64,000 nt of DNA from Ferrimonas balearica. GTDB taxonomy: Bacteria; Pseudomonadota; Gammaproteobacteria; Enterobacterales; Shewanellaceae. The position numbers and the translations under genes were made by a program. Every line of letters starts with the position of its first letter. The stretch's first letter is position 1. Shown piece by piece: positions 18,302 to 26,371 of the stretch. The DNA lies in contig NZ_JAHVHW010000006.1 of NCBI RefSeq assembly GCF_019802055.1, positions 310,001-374,000 of the forward strand. The letters run 5' to 3'. Below the pieces are notes generated by a model. That model had not been told where the DNA came from, made no database searches, and worked only from the letters and a program-made list of their open reading frames with translations.

Positions 18302-18670
18302 TCAGTAGTTTTGCGCCTGGGACACGTGGCACACCGTACACTGGTAGTACTTGCCATCCACCTTACCGGCTTCGAAGTGGCTCTCCGCCATCTTCTGCTT
18401 ACCGCCTCGGTGGCAGCTGATGCAGCCGTTCTTGTCCAGGTTAATCGGGTAATCCGCCGTGTGCGGGATCACCGGTGGTTGCCCCACCGAGACCACCGCC
18501 ACCGAAGCGCCTTTATCGGGATAGCTCGCCACGGGGGCAGCGGGGGAATCCACGGCAACCGGCACCTCGCCGCGCAGAGATTGCGGCGTCGGCTGTGCGG
18601 GCTCACCACCACTTTGGCAACCGCTCAGGGCCACCATCAGGGCCATCAGGGTCAGTGTCTTTTTCATCAT
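18302..18670 (-). CDS. napB: Periplasmic nitrate reductase diheme subunit NapB, copy 2 (lipoprotein-type signal)
   Basis: The 122-residue NapB paralogue has CISCH and CTVCH haem sites and the same spacing as copy 1. The signal MMKKTLTLMALMVALSGCQSGG again ends in a lipobox (LSGC, then Gln), predicting lipidation. The haem half is nearly identical to copy 1, while the linker (about residues 25-65) has diverged. The start could be either of two adjacent ATG codons (18670 or 18667); AGGAGGAAAGG lies just upstream. It sits 10 bases after napA2. Confidence 0.9.
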   Translation of the reverse strand: MMKKTLTLMALMVALSGCQSGGEPAQPTPQSLRGEVPVAVDSPAAPVASYPDKGASVAVVSVGQPPVIPHTADYPINLDKNGCISCHRGGKQKMAESHFEAGKVDGKYYQCTVCHVSQAQNY

Positions 18671-18680
18671 CCTTTCCTCC

Positions 18681-21161
18681 TCAGGCCTTGGTGACTTTCA
18701 CCGGGGTCTTCTTGAAATCCGTCTCTTTGGAGATCGGATCCGTCGCATCCAGAATCAGCTTGTTCACCAGCTGAGCAGAGTCGAAGAAGGCCATAAAGAT
18801 CACACCGCGAGGCATAACGTAGCGACTGTCGGTGGTCACCCGGCTGCGCACCTCACCACGACGGTTGGAAACGATCACCTCATCCCCTTCCTCCAGGCCC
18901 CTGGCCATCGCGTCTTCAGCGTTCATAAAGACCTGGCCATTGGGGAACGCCTTGTTCAGCTCCGGTACCCGACGGGTCATGGAACCGGTGTGCCAGTGCT
19001 CAAGAATACGGCCGGTGCACATCCACAGGTCGTGTACCTCATCCGGGCTCTCTGCCGGCGGCTCGTAGTCGTTGGCGATGATCACCGCCTTGCCATCGGG
19101 CTTGCCGTAGAACTGGAAGCCGGTGCCCTTCTCGACGTACGGGTCCAAACCTTCGCGGAAGCGCCACAGGGTCTCTTTGCCATCGACCACCGGCCAGCGC
19201 AGCCCCTCACCGAAGTAAGCGTCGAAATCACCCAAGTCGTGCTGATGGCCGCGGGTAAAGCCGGCGTACTCCTCAAACAGCCCCTTCTGCACGTAGTAGC
19301 CGAATGCCTGGTTCTCGTCGTTGAAGCGGCCCTTGCAATCGCGGGTCGGGAACTTGTTGATCTCGCCGTTGGCGAACATCACCTCGTACAGGCTCTTGCC
19401 GCGGTACTCCGGGGCCAGCGCCAGCAGCTCTTCCGGCCACACATCCTCCATCACGAAGCGCTGGGAGAACTCCATCACCTGACGCAGATCGGAGCGGGCG
19501 CCGGGCACCGGCTTCACCATCTGATGCCAGTACTGACCGCGGCGCTCGGCGTTACCGTAGGCACCCTCTTTCTCCACCCACATGGCGGTGGGCAGGACCA
19601 GATCCGCCATGGAGGCGGTGACGGTCATATAGGCGTCGGAAACGGTGATGAAATTGTCGGGGTTGGTAAAGCCCGGCAGCGCTTCTTCGTTGATGTTCGG
19701 CCCCGCCTGCAGGTTGTTGGTGCACTGGGTCCAGTAGCAGTTCATCACCCCGTCTTTCAACATGCGGTTGTGCATTACGGCGTGGAAACCGGGCTTGGCG
19801 GGAATGGTGCCGCTAGGCACTTTCCAACGCTTCTCGGTCACCTCACGGTGCTTATCCTTCATCACCACCATGTCGGCGGGCAGACGGTGGGCGAAGGTGC
19901 CCACTTCCCGGGCGGTACCACAGGCGGAGGGCTGACCGGTCAGGGAGAAGGGGCTGTTGCCCGGCTCGGAGATCTTGCCGGTCAGCAGGTGCAGGTTGTA
20001 GATGGAGTTGTTGGCCCACACGCCACGGACGTGCTGGTTGGTGCCCATGCACCACAGGCTCATCACTTTGCGCTTGGGATCGGCGTAGACCTTGGCCAGC
20101 TTCAACAGGGCATCGGCAGGCACACCGGTCTGTTCGGCGGTGTACTCCAGGGTGAACTTCTCCAGGAACTTGGCGTACTCCTCGAAGCTGATGCCGGTGG
20201 TCTTGCCGGAGCCCGGATTTTTGGCCGCCTTTTCGCGGGGATCGGTGGGGCGCAGGCCATAACCGATGTCCGGCGTCGCCATGGCGAACTTGGTGTGTTT
20301 GTTCACGAAGTCCCAGTTCACCGCATCGTTCTGGATGATGTAGTTGGCGATGTAGTTAAGCAGGATCAGGTCGGTCTGGGGACGGAAGATCATGCCGTTG
20401 TCCGCCATCTCGAAACAGCGCTGCTGATAGGTGGACAGAGCGTGGATCTCACACCCCTGGTGAGACAGACGGCGGTCGGTGATGCGGTTCCACAGCACCG
20501 GGTGCGCTTCGGCGGCGTTGGAGCCCCACAATACGAAGGTGTCGGTGTGCTCAATATCGTCGTAGCAGCCCATCGGCTCATCGATGCCGAAGGCGCGCAG
20601 GAAGCCCACTACGGCGGAGGCCATACAGTGACGGGCGTTGGGGTCGATGTTGTTGGAGCGGAAGCCCGCCTTCATCAGTTTGGCGGCGGCATAGCCTTCC
20701 CACACGGTCCATTGGCCGGAACCGAACATCCCGACAGAGGTGGGGCCTTTGGCCTTCAGGCTGGCTTTCCAGCGCTGGGCCATCTCGTCGTAGGCACGAT
20801 CCCAGCTGATCGGGGTCAGCTCACCATCTTTGGCGTACTCACCGTTTTTCATCCGCAGCAGCGGAGTGGTCAGGCGCCCTTCGCCATACATCACTTTGGA
20901 GAGGAAATAGCCCTTCACACAGGCCATGCCCTTGTTGACCGGGCTGTCCGGGTTACCCCGGGTGCCCACAATGCGGTTGTCACGAGTGCCCACCATAATG
21001 GAGCAACCCACGCCACAGAAGCGGCAGGGCGCTTTGTCCCAGTGAACATCATCCGGCCCCTCTGCGGCGCGTGCCAGACTGGCTGGCAGGCTTGTCCCGG
21101 CGGCCGTGGCCGCAGCCAGGGCGGCGTTGGCTTTAATAAAATGTCGACGATCCAGTTTCAT
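18681..21161 (-). CDS. napA: Periplasmic nitrate reductase catalytic subunit NapA, copy 2
   Basis: The 826-residue NapA has a Tat signal DRRHFIKA, cluster cysteines 46, 49, 53 and 81, and molybdenum ligand Cys179. It aligns without gaps to copy 1, with long stretches identical even at DNA level. It keeps the usual CVKGYF next to the cluster but has MGTNQH where E. coli has MGFNQH. The C terminus is [10 protein letters not shown], as in copy 1 and unlike copy 3. The ATG at 21161 shares one base with the napD2 stop (TAATG) and follows GGAGAACGG; the frame is open further upstream, but that part overlaps napD2 and is not NapA-like. Confidence 0.93.
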   Translation of the reverse strand: MKLDRRHFIKANAALAAATAAGTSLPASLARAAEGPDDVHWDKAPCRFCGVGCSIMVGTRDNRIVGTRGNPDSPVNKGMACVKGYFLSKVMYGEGRLTTPLLRMKNGEYAKDGELTPISWDRAYDEMAQRWKASLKAKGPTSVGMFGSGQWTVWEGYAAAKLMKAGFRSNNIDPNARHCMASAVVGFLRAFGIDEPMGCYDDIEHTDTFVLWGSNAAEAHPVLWNRITDRRLSHQGCEIHALSTYQQRCFEMADNGMIFRPQTDLILLNYIANYIIQNDAVNWDFVNKHTKFAMATPDIGYGLRPTDPREKAAKNPGSGKTTGISFEEYAKFLEKFTLEYTAEQTGVPADALLKLAKVYADPKRKVMSLWCMGTNQHVRGVWANNSIYNLHLLTGKISEPGNSPFSLTGQPSACGTAREVGTFAHRLPADMVVMKDKHREVTEKRWKVPSGTIPAKPGFHAVMHNRMLKDGVMNCYWTQCTNNLQAGPNINEEALPGFTNPDNFITVSDAYMTVTASMADLVLPTAMWVEKEGAYGNAERRGQYWHQMVKPVPGARSDLRQVMEFSQRFVMEDVWPEELLALAPEYRGKSLYEVMFANGEINKFPTRDCKGRFNDENQAFGYYVQKGLFEEYAGFTRGHQHDLGDFDAYFGEGLRWPVVDGKETLWRFREGLDPYVEKGTGFQFYGKPDGKAVIIANDYEPPAESPDEVHDLWMCTGRILEHWHTGSMTRRVPELNKAFPNGQVFMNAEDAMARGLEEGDEVIVSNRRGEVRSRVTTDSRYVMPRGVIFMAFFDSAQLVNKLILDATDPISKETDFKKTPVKVTKA

Positions 21162-21427
21162 TATCCGTTCTCCCTCAGCTCGTCTAAAGCTTCTACCCGG
21201 TGATAGGTCAGGGCCGCCGACAGAACGCCGGAGAGAGTCGCAATCGCCTCCATTCCGACCTGCATATCGGTCCGATCTTCCCGCTCCAGCGTCACCACCA
21301 GCTTGCCGTCTTCGGTACAGGCGTGGATCTCCGCTCCCGGCATCGCGCCGATGGCCCGGCGTACCGAGTTGGTCTGGCCTGGCTGGCAATGCACCACAAA
21401 ACTGCCGATGTGATATTGGTCCGTCAC
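21161..21427 (-). CDS. napD: NapA Tat-signal chaperone NapD, copy 2
   Basis: The 88-residue NapD starts [14 protein letters not shown], with [18 protein letters not shown] and [15 protein letters not shown]. It is the signal-peptide chaperone for NapA2. It is clearly related to copy 1 but differs at roughly four positions in ten by eye, far more than NapA2 differs from NapA1. A GGAGATC Shine-Dalgarno sequence precedes the ATG. A NarP-like site lies 60 bases upstream. Confidence 0.9.
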   Translation of the reverse strand: MTDQYHIGSFVVHCQPGQTNSVRRAIGAMPGAEIHACTEDGKLVVTLEREDRTDMQVGMEAIATLSGVLSAALTYHRVEALDELRENG

Positions 21428-21486
21428 GGGGATCTCCTTTGCTGACCTTGCAAAGCCATAATGAAAACAGGGTTATTCTGGAGATA

Positions 21487-21502
21487 TACCCAGTTGGGGG
21501 TA
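21487..21502 (-). promoter_or_regulatory. Candidate NarP/NarL-type site upstream of napD2
   Basis: TACCCAG-TT-GGGGGTA is a 7-2-7 inverted pair, each arm matching six of seven positions of the NarP/NarL heptamer TACYYMT. It lies 60 bases from the napD2 start codon, matching the position before napD1. Confidence 0.55.
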
Positions 21503-21560
21503 GATGGCGAAAAAGTCGCCAGGTATCAAAAATGTGGGGAAAAAGGGGAAAAGATGTTTC

Positions 21561-21585
21561 CCTCCCATTCGCCGGGAATGGGAGG
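21561..21585 (-). terminator. Hairpin downstream of modA2 (possible terminator of nap unit 3)
   Basis: CCTCCCATTC and GAATGGGAGG form a perfect 10-bp stem around a five-base loop. The minus-strand tail (GGGAAACATCTTTT) is only moderately T-rich, so termination may be incomplete. Confidence 0.55.
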
Positions 21586-21601
21586 TGGGCAACGAACGGG
21601 A

Positions 21602-22351
21602 TCAGAGACTGACAGCGTGCTCAGATAGGGAGTATCCGGAGCGGGTAAGCAGGGGGCGCTGCTCCAGCAGATAGCGCATCAGCGCTTTGGCGGCTTCCGG
21701 TTCTTCGGTCCGCTTCAGGATGACGCCCTGCTGCTCCAGGGAACCATGCCACTGGGCCGGAACCGTCCAGTAGTGTTCGTCCGCCACACCACGGGCCTTC
21801 AACAGAGAGAGGGCCACCAGCCCACCATCGACGTTGCCGCTGTCCACGTACTGGAACGCCTGCACCACACTGTTGCCCCGCAGTACCTTGCCCTTCAGCA
21901 CGCCATTCAATGCCAGTCGATCGAGGACTGCCTCTGCGGCAGCACCATAGGGCGCAGTGCGGGCATTGGCGATGGCCAGGCGAGCGTTCCAGTCGCGTAA
22001 TTGCTGCTCGGTGGCGGGGGCGCTGCGATTCCAGAAAGCCAGAATACCGACGGCGTAAGTGGCGCGGGAACCGGGCAGGATAAGGCCCTGCTGCTCCAAC
22101 CGCTCGGGCCGCTCGCTGTCTGCGGAGAGGAAGAGGTCAAAGGGTGCCCCATGGACAATCTGGGTATAGAGGGCGCCGCTGGCACCGCTGGCCACCTTCA
22201 CAACAATGCCGGTTTCGCGCTCAAACGCTTCCGCCACTTGTTCAAACAGGGGGTGAAAGTTGGCGGCCACCGCCACCTTGAGCTCCGTGGCGCCCACGGG
22301 CATTGCACACAGCAACAGGAAGCCCAGCCAGGACCGGAATAACCGAAACAC
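21602..22351 (-). CDS. modA: Second ModA-type molybdate/tungstate-binding protein, in the nap3 operon
   Basis: The 249-residue periplasmic binding protein has a signal peptide ending VGATE and a mature start [15 protein letters not shown]. The ModA segments [23 protein letters not shown] and YVDSGN match ModA1 (6352-7104). No permease or ATPase gene accompanies it, so it probably feeds ModBC from 4857-6371 or a distant transporter. The GTG at 22349-22351 with GAGGAG six bases upstream is the best start, although the frame is open to 22396. It is 65 bases after napB3 in the same direction, linking oxyanion supply to nap unit 3. Confidence 0.88.
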   Translation of the reverse strand: MFRLFRSWLGFLLLCAMPVGATELKVAVAANFHPLFEQVAEAFERETGIVVKVASGASGALYTQIVHGAPFDLFLSADSERPERLEQQGLILPGSRATYAVGILAFWNRSAPATEQQLRDWNARLAIANARTAPYGAAAEAVLDRLALNGVLKGKVLRGNSVVQAFQYVDSGNVDGGLVALSLLKARGVADEHYWTVPAQWHGSLEQQGVILKRTEEPEAAKALMRYLLEQRPLLTRSGYSLSEHAVSL

Positions 22352-22416
22352 CGCGCACTCCTCATACAGACAACGCGGCGCCATCATAGCAGGCACCGCG
22401 CTGCACTGTTACCGCT

Positions 22417-22803
22417 TCAGTGCGAAGTTTGTGCAACCGACTGCTGAGGAACGTGGCACTGCTTGCAGAAGTAGTACTCGTTCTTAAGCTTGCCCTGGCC
22501 ATCAAGGTGCGAAGGATCCGTCGGCGTCGCTTTCATCTTCGCGGCCCGTTGCGGGTCGTGGCAGCCGGTACAACCATTGCGCTCCAGGGTGATGGGGTAG
22601 CTGGCTTTATGGGGGATCAGCGGCGGCTGATGCTCCAGGGTTCGGGGCAGCGCTGCGCCTTTGGCGGGGTACTGCGCCATCGGCGGCGGTGACGCGCTAT
22701 CCGATACCGGGGTCGCCCCCCGCAGTGACTGCGGCAACTCGGCCGCCCAGGCCAGGCCGGACAGGCCCAGCATCACCACTGCAATCCGTTTCCAATGGGT
22801 CAT
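22417..22803 (-). CDS. napB: Periplasmic nitrate reductase diheme subunit NapB, copy 3
   Basis: The 128-residue NapB has an ordinary cleavable signal (MTHWKRIAVVMLGLSGLAWA, then AELPQ) and no lipobox, unlike copies 1 and 2. The haem motifs are CTGCH and CKQCH. The second is followed by VPQQS as in standard NapB. GGAGGCC precedes the ATG, ten bases after napA3. It is expected to be a soluble periplasmic electron donor to NapA3. Confidence 0.9.
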   Translation of the reverse strand: MTHWKRIAVVMLGLSGLAWAAELPQSLRGATPVSDSASPPPMAQYPAKGAALPRTLEHQPPLIPHKASYPITLERNGCTGCHDPQRAAKMKATPTDPSHLDGQGKLKNEYYFCKQCHVPQQSVAQTSH

Positions 22804-22813
22804 GATGGCCTCC

Positions 22814-25294
22814 TCAGGCTTTGCTGACCTTGACCGCACACTTCTTGAAGTCGGTCTCTTTGGAGATGGGGTCCGTCGCGTCCAGCAGCAGTTTGTTCAC
22901 CAACTGGCTGGCATCAAAGAACGGCATAAAGGTGCGCCCTTGTGGCGGCTTGTTGCGCCCCTCGGTCTCTACCCGGGTCTGGATGCTGCCACGACGACTG
23001 GTGACCACCACCGCATCACCGCGCTTCAGTCCCCGCGCCTTGGCGTCTTCCGGATGCATATAGAGTTTGGCGTTGGGGTAGGCGCTGTGCAGCTCAGGCA
23101 CCCGGTTGGTCATGGTGCCGGTATGCCAGTGTTCCAGTACCCGTCCGGTACAGAACCAGAGGTCATACTCCTGATCCGGGCTCTCAACGGGGGGTTCATA
23201 AGGGTTGGCGATCGCCACCGCTTTGCCATCCGCATGACCGTAGAAGTTGACCAGCTCGCCCTTGGCATAGGGATCCTCCCCCACCTTGAAGCGCCAGGGG
23301 GTTTCCTTGCCATCGACCACCGGCCAGCGCAAACCTCGGGTTTCGTGGTACACCTCAAAGGGCGCCAGATCATGGCCATGGCCGCGGCCAAAGTTGGCGT
23401 ACTCTTCGAACAGCCCCTTCTGCACATAGAATCCAAAGGCGTCCGATTCATCATTCAGCGGCGACTGGCACTGCTCACTTGGGAACTGGTCTACCACACC
23501 ATTGGTGAACAGGATCTGGTAGAGGGTTTTCCCCTTCAGCTGCGGCGCCTTAGCCAACTGCTCCTCGGGCCACACCTCCTCCACTTTGAAGCGCTTGGAG
23601 AACTCCATGATCTGCCAGAGATCGGAGCGGGACTCACCCGGCGCCTTCACCATCTGATGCCAGAAATGGGTGCGGCGCTCGGAGTTACCGAAGCCGCCCT
23701 CCTTCTCCACCCACATGGCGGTGGGCAGCACCAGATCGGCAATCGACGCGGTCACCGTCATATAGGGATCCGACACCACGATAAAGTTGTCGGGATTCAG
23801 GTAACCCGGCAGCACTTCATCGTTGGTGTTGGGACCCGCCTGAAGATTGTTGGTGGTCTGCGTCCAGTAGCAGTTCATCACCCCGTCTTTCAGCTTGCGA
23901 CAGTGCTGTACCGCATGGAATCCCGCTTTCGGGGGGATGGTCCCCTCCGGCACCTTCCAGGCTTTCTCCACCTTGGCCCGATGCTCTGGATTCATCACCA
24001 CCATATCGGCGGGCAGACGGTGACAGAAGGTCCCCACTTCCCGGGCTGTGCCGCAGGCTGCAGGCTGGCCGGTCAGGGAGAATGGGCTGTTGCCCGGCTC
24101 CGAGATCTTGCCGGTGAGCAGATGCAGGTTGTAGACAGAGTTGTTGGCCCAGACGCCCCGAACATGCTGATTGAAGCCCATGCACCACAGGCTCATCACC
24201 TTGTTGTTGGGGTCGGCGTACGCCTTGGCCATCAATTCCAGTTTCTCTTTCGGTACACCGGACATCTCCGCGGCCTTGTCCACGGTGTACTCCGCCAGAT
24301 ACGCCTTGAACTGGTCAAAGGTCATCGCTTTGGTGGCGCCAGAACCCCGGTTCTTGGCGGCCTTTTCACGAGGATCATCCTCCCTCAGGCCATAACCGAT
24401 ATCCGGGGTGGCCTCGGCAAACTTCACGTGTTTCTTAACGAACGCCTCGTTCACCGCACCGCTTTGAATGATGTAGTTGGCGACGTAGTTGAGGATCACC
24501 AGATCGGACTGGGGGGCCATGATCATGGCGTTGTCCGCCAGGTCAAAACTGCGGTTGGGGAAGGTCGACAAGACGTGGACCTGACAGCCCTCATGAGACA
24601 AGCGGCGGGCGGTCATCCGATCCCACAGTACCGGGTGCATCTCAGCGGCATTCGACCCCCACAGCACGAAGGTATCGGCGTGCTCGATGTCGTCAAAGTT
24701 GCCCATGGGCTCGTCGATGCCGAAGGCCCGCATAAAGGCGACGACCGCCGATGCCATGCAGTGGCGGGCGTTGGGCTCAATGTTGTTGGAGCGAAAACCC
24801 GCCTTCATCAGCTTGATGGCGGCATACCCCTCCCAGATGGTGGACTGACCGGACACAAACATCCCCACCGAGGTCGGCCCCTTGGCTTTCAGGCAGCTTT
24901 TCCATCGCTCCGCCATCAGGTCGAACGCCTGATCCCAGCTGATGGGGGTCAGTTCACCGCCTTTGTGGTATTGGCCATCCTTCATTCTCAGCAAAGGTTG
25001 GGTCACGCGCCCATCGCCATACATGATCTTGGCAAGATAGTAGCCTTTTACGCAGTTTTTTCCGCGATTTACCGGACTTTCCAGGTCCCCTTGTGTCGCC
25101 ACCACCTTGCCATCCTGAGTCCCCACCATCACGGAGCAACCCACCCCGCAGAACCGGCAGGGGGCTTTTTGCCACTTTGGCTCCGTGCCCCCTTCAGCAG
25201 CGCGCAGCAGGGCCGATGGCAACGTGGCCCCGGCAACGGAGGCGGCCGCCAACGCCGCCTTGGCTTTCAAAAAGCTCCGACGTGACACCTTCAT
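22814..25294 (-). CDS. napA: Periplasmic nitrate reductase catalytic subunit NapA, copy 3
   Basis: The 826-residue NapA is the most divergent of the three. The Tat motif is SRRSFLKA. Cluster cysteines are 46, 49, 53 and 81, and the molybdenum Cys lies in [11 protein letters not shown]. It keeps MGFNQHVRG and the C-terminal KKCAVK of E. coli NapA, but has [10 protein letters not shown] where the family, and copies 1 and 2, have MFGSGQWT. The ATG at 25294 overlaps the napD3 stop (ATGA) and follows AGGAGG by seven bases; a GTG two codons upstream is less likely. The operon is napD3-napA3-napB3-modA2. Confidence 0.93.
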   Translation of the reverse strand: MKVSRRSFLKAKAALAAASVAGATLPSALLRAAEGGTEPKWQKAPCRFCGVGCSVMVGTQDGKVVATQGDLESPVNRGKNCVKGYYLAKIMYGDGRVTQPLLRMKDGQYHKGGELTPISWDQAFDLMAERWKSCLKAKGPTSVGMFVSGQSTIWEGYAAIKLMKAGFRSNNIEPNARHCMASAVVAFMRAFGIDEPMGNFDDIEHADTFVLWGSNAAEMHPVLWDRMTARRLSHEGCQVHVLSTFPNRSFDLADNAMIMAPQSDLVILNYVANYIIQSGAVNEAFVKKHVKFAEATPDIGYGLREDDPREKAAKNRGSGATKAMTFDQFKAYLAEYTVDKAAEMSGVPKEKLELMAKAYADPNNKVMSLWCMGFNQHVRGVWANNSVYNLHLLTGKISEPGNSPFSLTGQPAACGTAREVGTFCHRLPADMVVMNPEHRAKVEKAWKVPEGTIPPKAGFHAVQHCRKLKDGVMNCYWTQTTNNLQAGPNTNDEVLPGYLNPDNFIVVSDPYMTVTASIADLVLPTAMWVEKEGGFGNSERRTHFWHQMVKAPGESRSDLWQIMEFSKRFKVEEVWPEEQLAKAPQLKGKTLYQILFTNGVVDQFPSEQCQSPLNDESDAFGFYVQKGLFEEYANFGRGHGHDLAPFEVYHETRGLRWPVVDGKETPWRFKVGEDPYAKGELVNFYGHADGKAVAIANPYEPPVESPDQEYDLWFCTGRVLEHWHTGTMTNRVPELHSAYPNAKLYMHPEDAKARGLKRGDAVVVTSRRGSIQTRVETEGRNKPPQGRTFMPFFDASQLVNKLLLDATDPISKETDFKKCAVKVSKA

Positions 25295-25554
25295 AACCAC
25301 TCCTCCTCTGCAATCGGTTCCACCTGTTGGTAAACCAGCATGGTGCTCAGCACGCCGCTGAGGGCGCGGATGGCATCCACCAGGGATTGGATCACCTGGC
25401 CATCCCGACTCTCCAGGGTGACCACCAACTTGTGTTCAGGGGTTTGGGCATGGACCTCCGCGCCATCCAGCGCAGCGATCGCCTTCAGGACGGCGGGTTC
25501 AGCATTGGGCTGGCACTGCACCACCAGACTGCTGATGTGATATTCAGACGCCAT
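25291..25554 (-). CDS. napD: NapA Tat-signal chaperone NapD, copy 3
   Basis: The 87-residue NapD starts [16 protein letters not shown], with [18 protein letters not shown] and [15 protein letters not shown]. It is the chaperone for NapA3, whose signal peptide is the most different of the set. Only 79 bases separate it from thsR on the same strand, and a terminator occupies part of that gap. The nap3 promoter must therefore be very compact, or the unit relies partly on read-through from thsR. No NarP-like 7-2-7 site is visible here. Confidence 0.9.
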   Translation of the reverse strand: MASEYHISSLVVQCQPNAEPAVLKAIAALDGAEVHAQTPEHKLVVTLESRDGQVIQSLVDAIRALSGVLSTMLVYQQVEPIAEEEWL

Positions 25555-25596
25555 GGCTCCCTCTTCGATGGCGAGACGTCTATAGAAGATAGTTGA

Positions 25597-25627
25597 AAAG
25601 AAAGGGCCCGCCGGGAGAGAGCGGGCC
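25597..25627 (-). terminator. Intrinsic terminator after thsR
   Basis: GGCCCGC (25605-25611) and GCGGGCC (25621-25627) form a 7-bp stem with a nine-base loop. On the minus strand TTTCTTTTC follows. It separates thsR from nap unit 3. Confidence 0.7.
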
Positions 25628-25633
25628 GGAGGG

Positions 25634-26224
25634 TCAGTCCGCCAGCTGGGCGAGCTGCATCAAGGCGGCGAGGGAATCGACGTTCAGTTTTTTCATCATA
25701 TTGGCGCGGTGCACTTCGATGGTTCGCACCGCCACGCAGAGGCTGTCTGCCATCTGTTTATTGGTGTGGCCCTGCACCACCAGTTTGAACACCGCCCGCT
25801 CACGGTCACTCAGGGTATCCAGCCGGGCCTTCTGCAGTTGCGCGTCAAAGCGGGCCTGGCTGTGCTCCAGCCCTTTGCGCAGGGATGCGGCCAGATCCTG
25901 CCCTTTGACCGGTTTCTGGAAAAAGTCGAACGCCCCAGATTTAAAGGCGTCCACTGCCATCGGAACATCACCATGGCCCGTCAGAAAGATCACCGCCAGT
26001 GGGCTGTTGGCGGCCACCAGTTGACGCTGCAGATCCTGCCCGGTCAATCCCGGCATGCGACTGTCGAGAATCACGCAACCGGGCTGGGTGAGGTCCACCT
26101 GTTCCAGAAACGCTTCACCGTTGGAGAAGGGGGTCAGCGTGAAGCCGTAACTCTCCATCAAAAAACTGAGCGAATCGAGAATGGCGCTGTCGTCATCCAC
26201 CAGATAGATGGCGGGAGTTGTCAT
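25634..26224 (-). CDS. thsR: LuxR/FixJ-type response regulator, ThsR/TtrR-like
   Basis: The 196-residue response regulator has an N-terminal receiver (Asp10-Asp12 acidic pocket, phosphoacceptor Asp54 in VILDSRMPG, Lys in FFQKPV) and a C-terminal LuxR-type helix-turn-helix (LSDRERAVFKLVVQGHTNKQ). It is divergent from the sensor kinase gene and presumably its partner. In Shewanella halifaxensis a similar pair, ThsSR, responds to thiosulfate beside sulfur-reductase genes; TtrSR is the tetrathionate relative. Placement next to psrABC favours the thiosulfate type. The assignment to one of the two is inference. Confidence 0.85.
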   Translation of the reverse strand: MTTPAIYLVDDDSAILDSLSFLMESYGFTLTPFSNGEAFLEQVDLTQPGCVILDSRMPGLTGQDLQRQLVAANSPLAVIFLTGHGDVPMAVDAFKSGAFDFFQKPVKGQDLAASLRKGLEHSQARFDAQLQKARLDTLSDRERAVFKLVVQGHTNKQMADSLCVAVRTIEVHRANMMKKLNVDSLAALMQLAQLAD

Positions 26225-26371
26225 TTGGCGTTCCTTTTAAGGGCGATCTCCAGATAGGTATCGCATTTTTCGAATCAGCGCGAGTCCGGCTGTTCCAAGA
26301 GTGAACAGGTTCACATTCGCGCAACAGGGGAGCCGATAAGCTGCGGGGGTTCACCACCACGGAGTTGCCCG
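26225..26371. promoter_or_regulatory. Divergent thsR-thsS intergenic region with weak palindromes
   Basis: The region contains GTGAAC-AG-GTTCAC (26301-26314), a perfect palindrome. It also holds GGTTCACCAC (26348-26357), which equals the core of the palindrome found before psrA at 28150-28167. These may be degenerate regulator sites; the second would sit almost on the thsS Shine-Dalgarno sequence. Confidence 0.35.

Noticed and set aside
21533-21560. GGGAAA-AGATG-TTTCCC as an additional terminator after modA2
   Set aside because: The stem is short and A-T rich, and it sits next to the better 10-bp hairpin at 21561-21585. It may simply be the T-rich tail of that structure.
14944-25554. The repeated nap units as a possible composite mobile element
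   Set aside because: No transposase, integrase, flanking direct repeat or inverted terminal repeat was seen. Ordinary tandem duplication explains the pattern.
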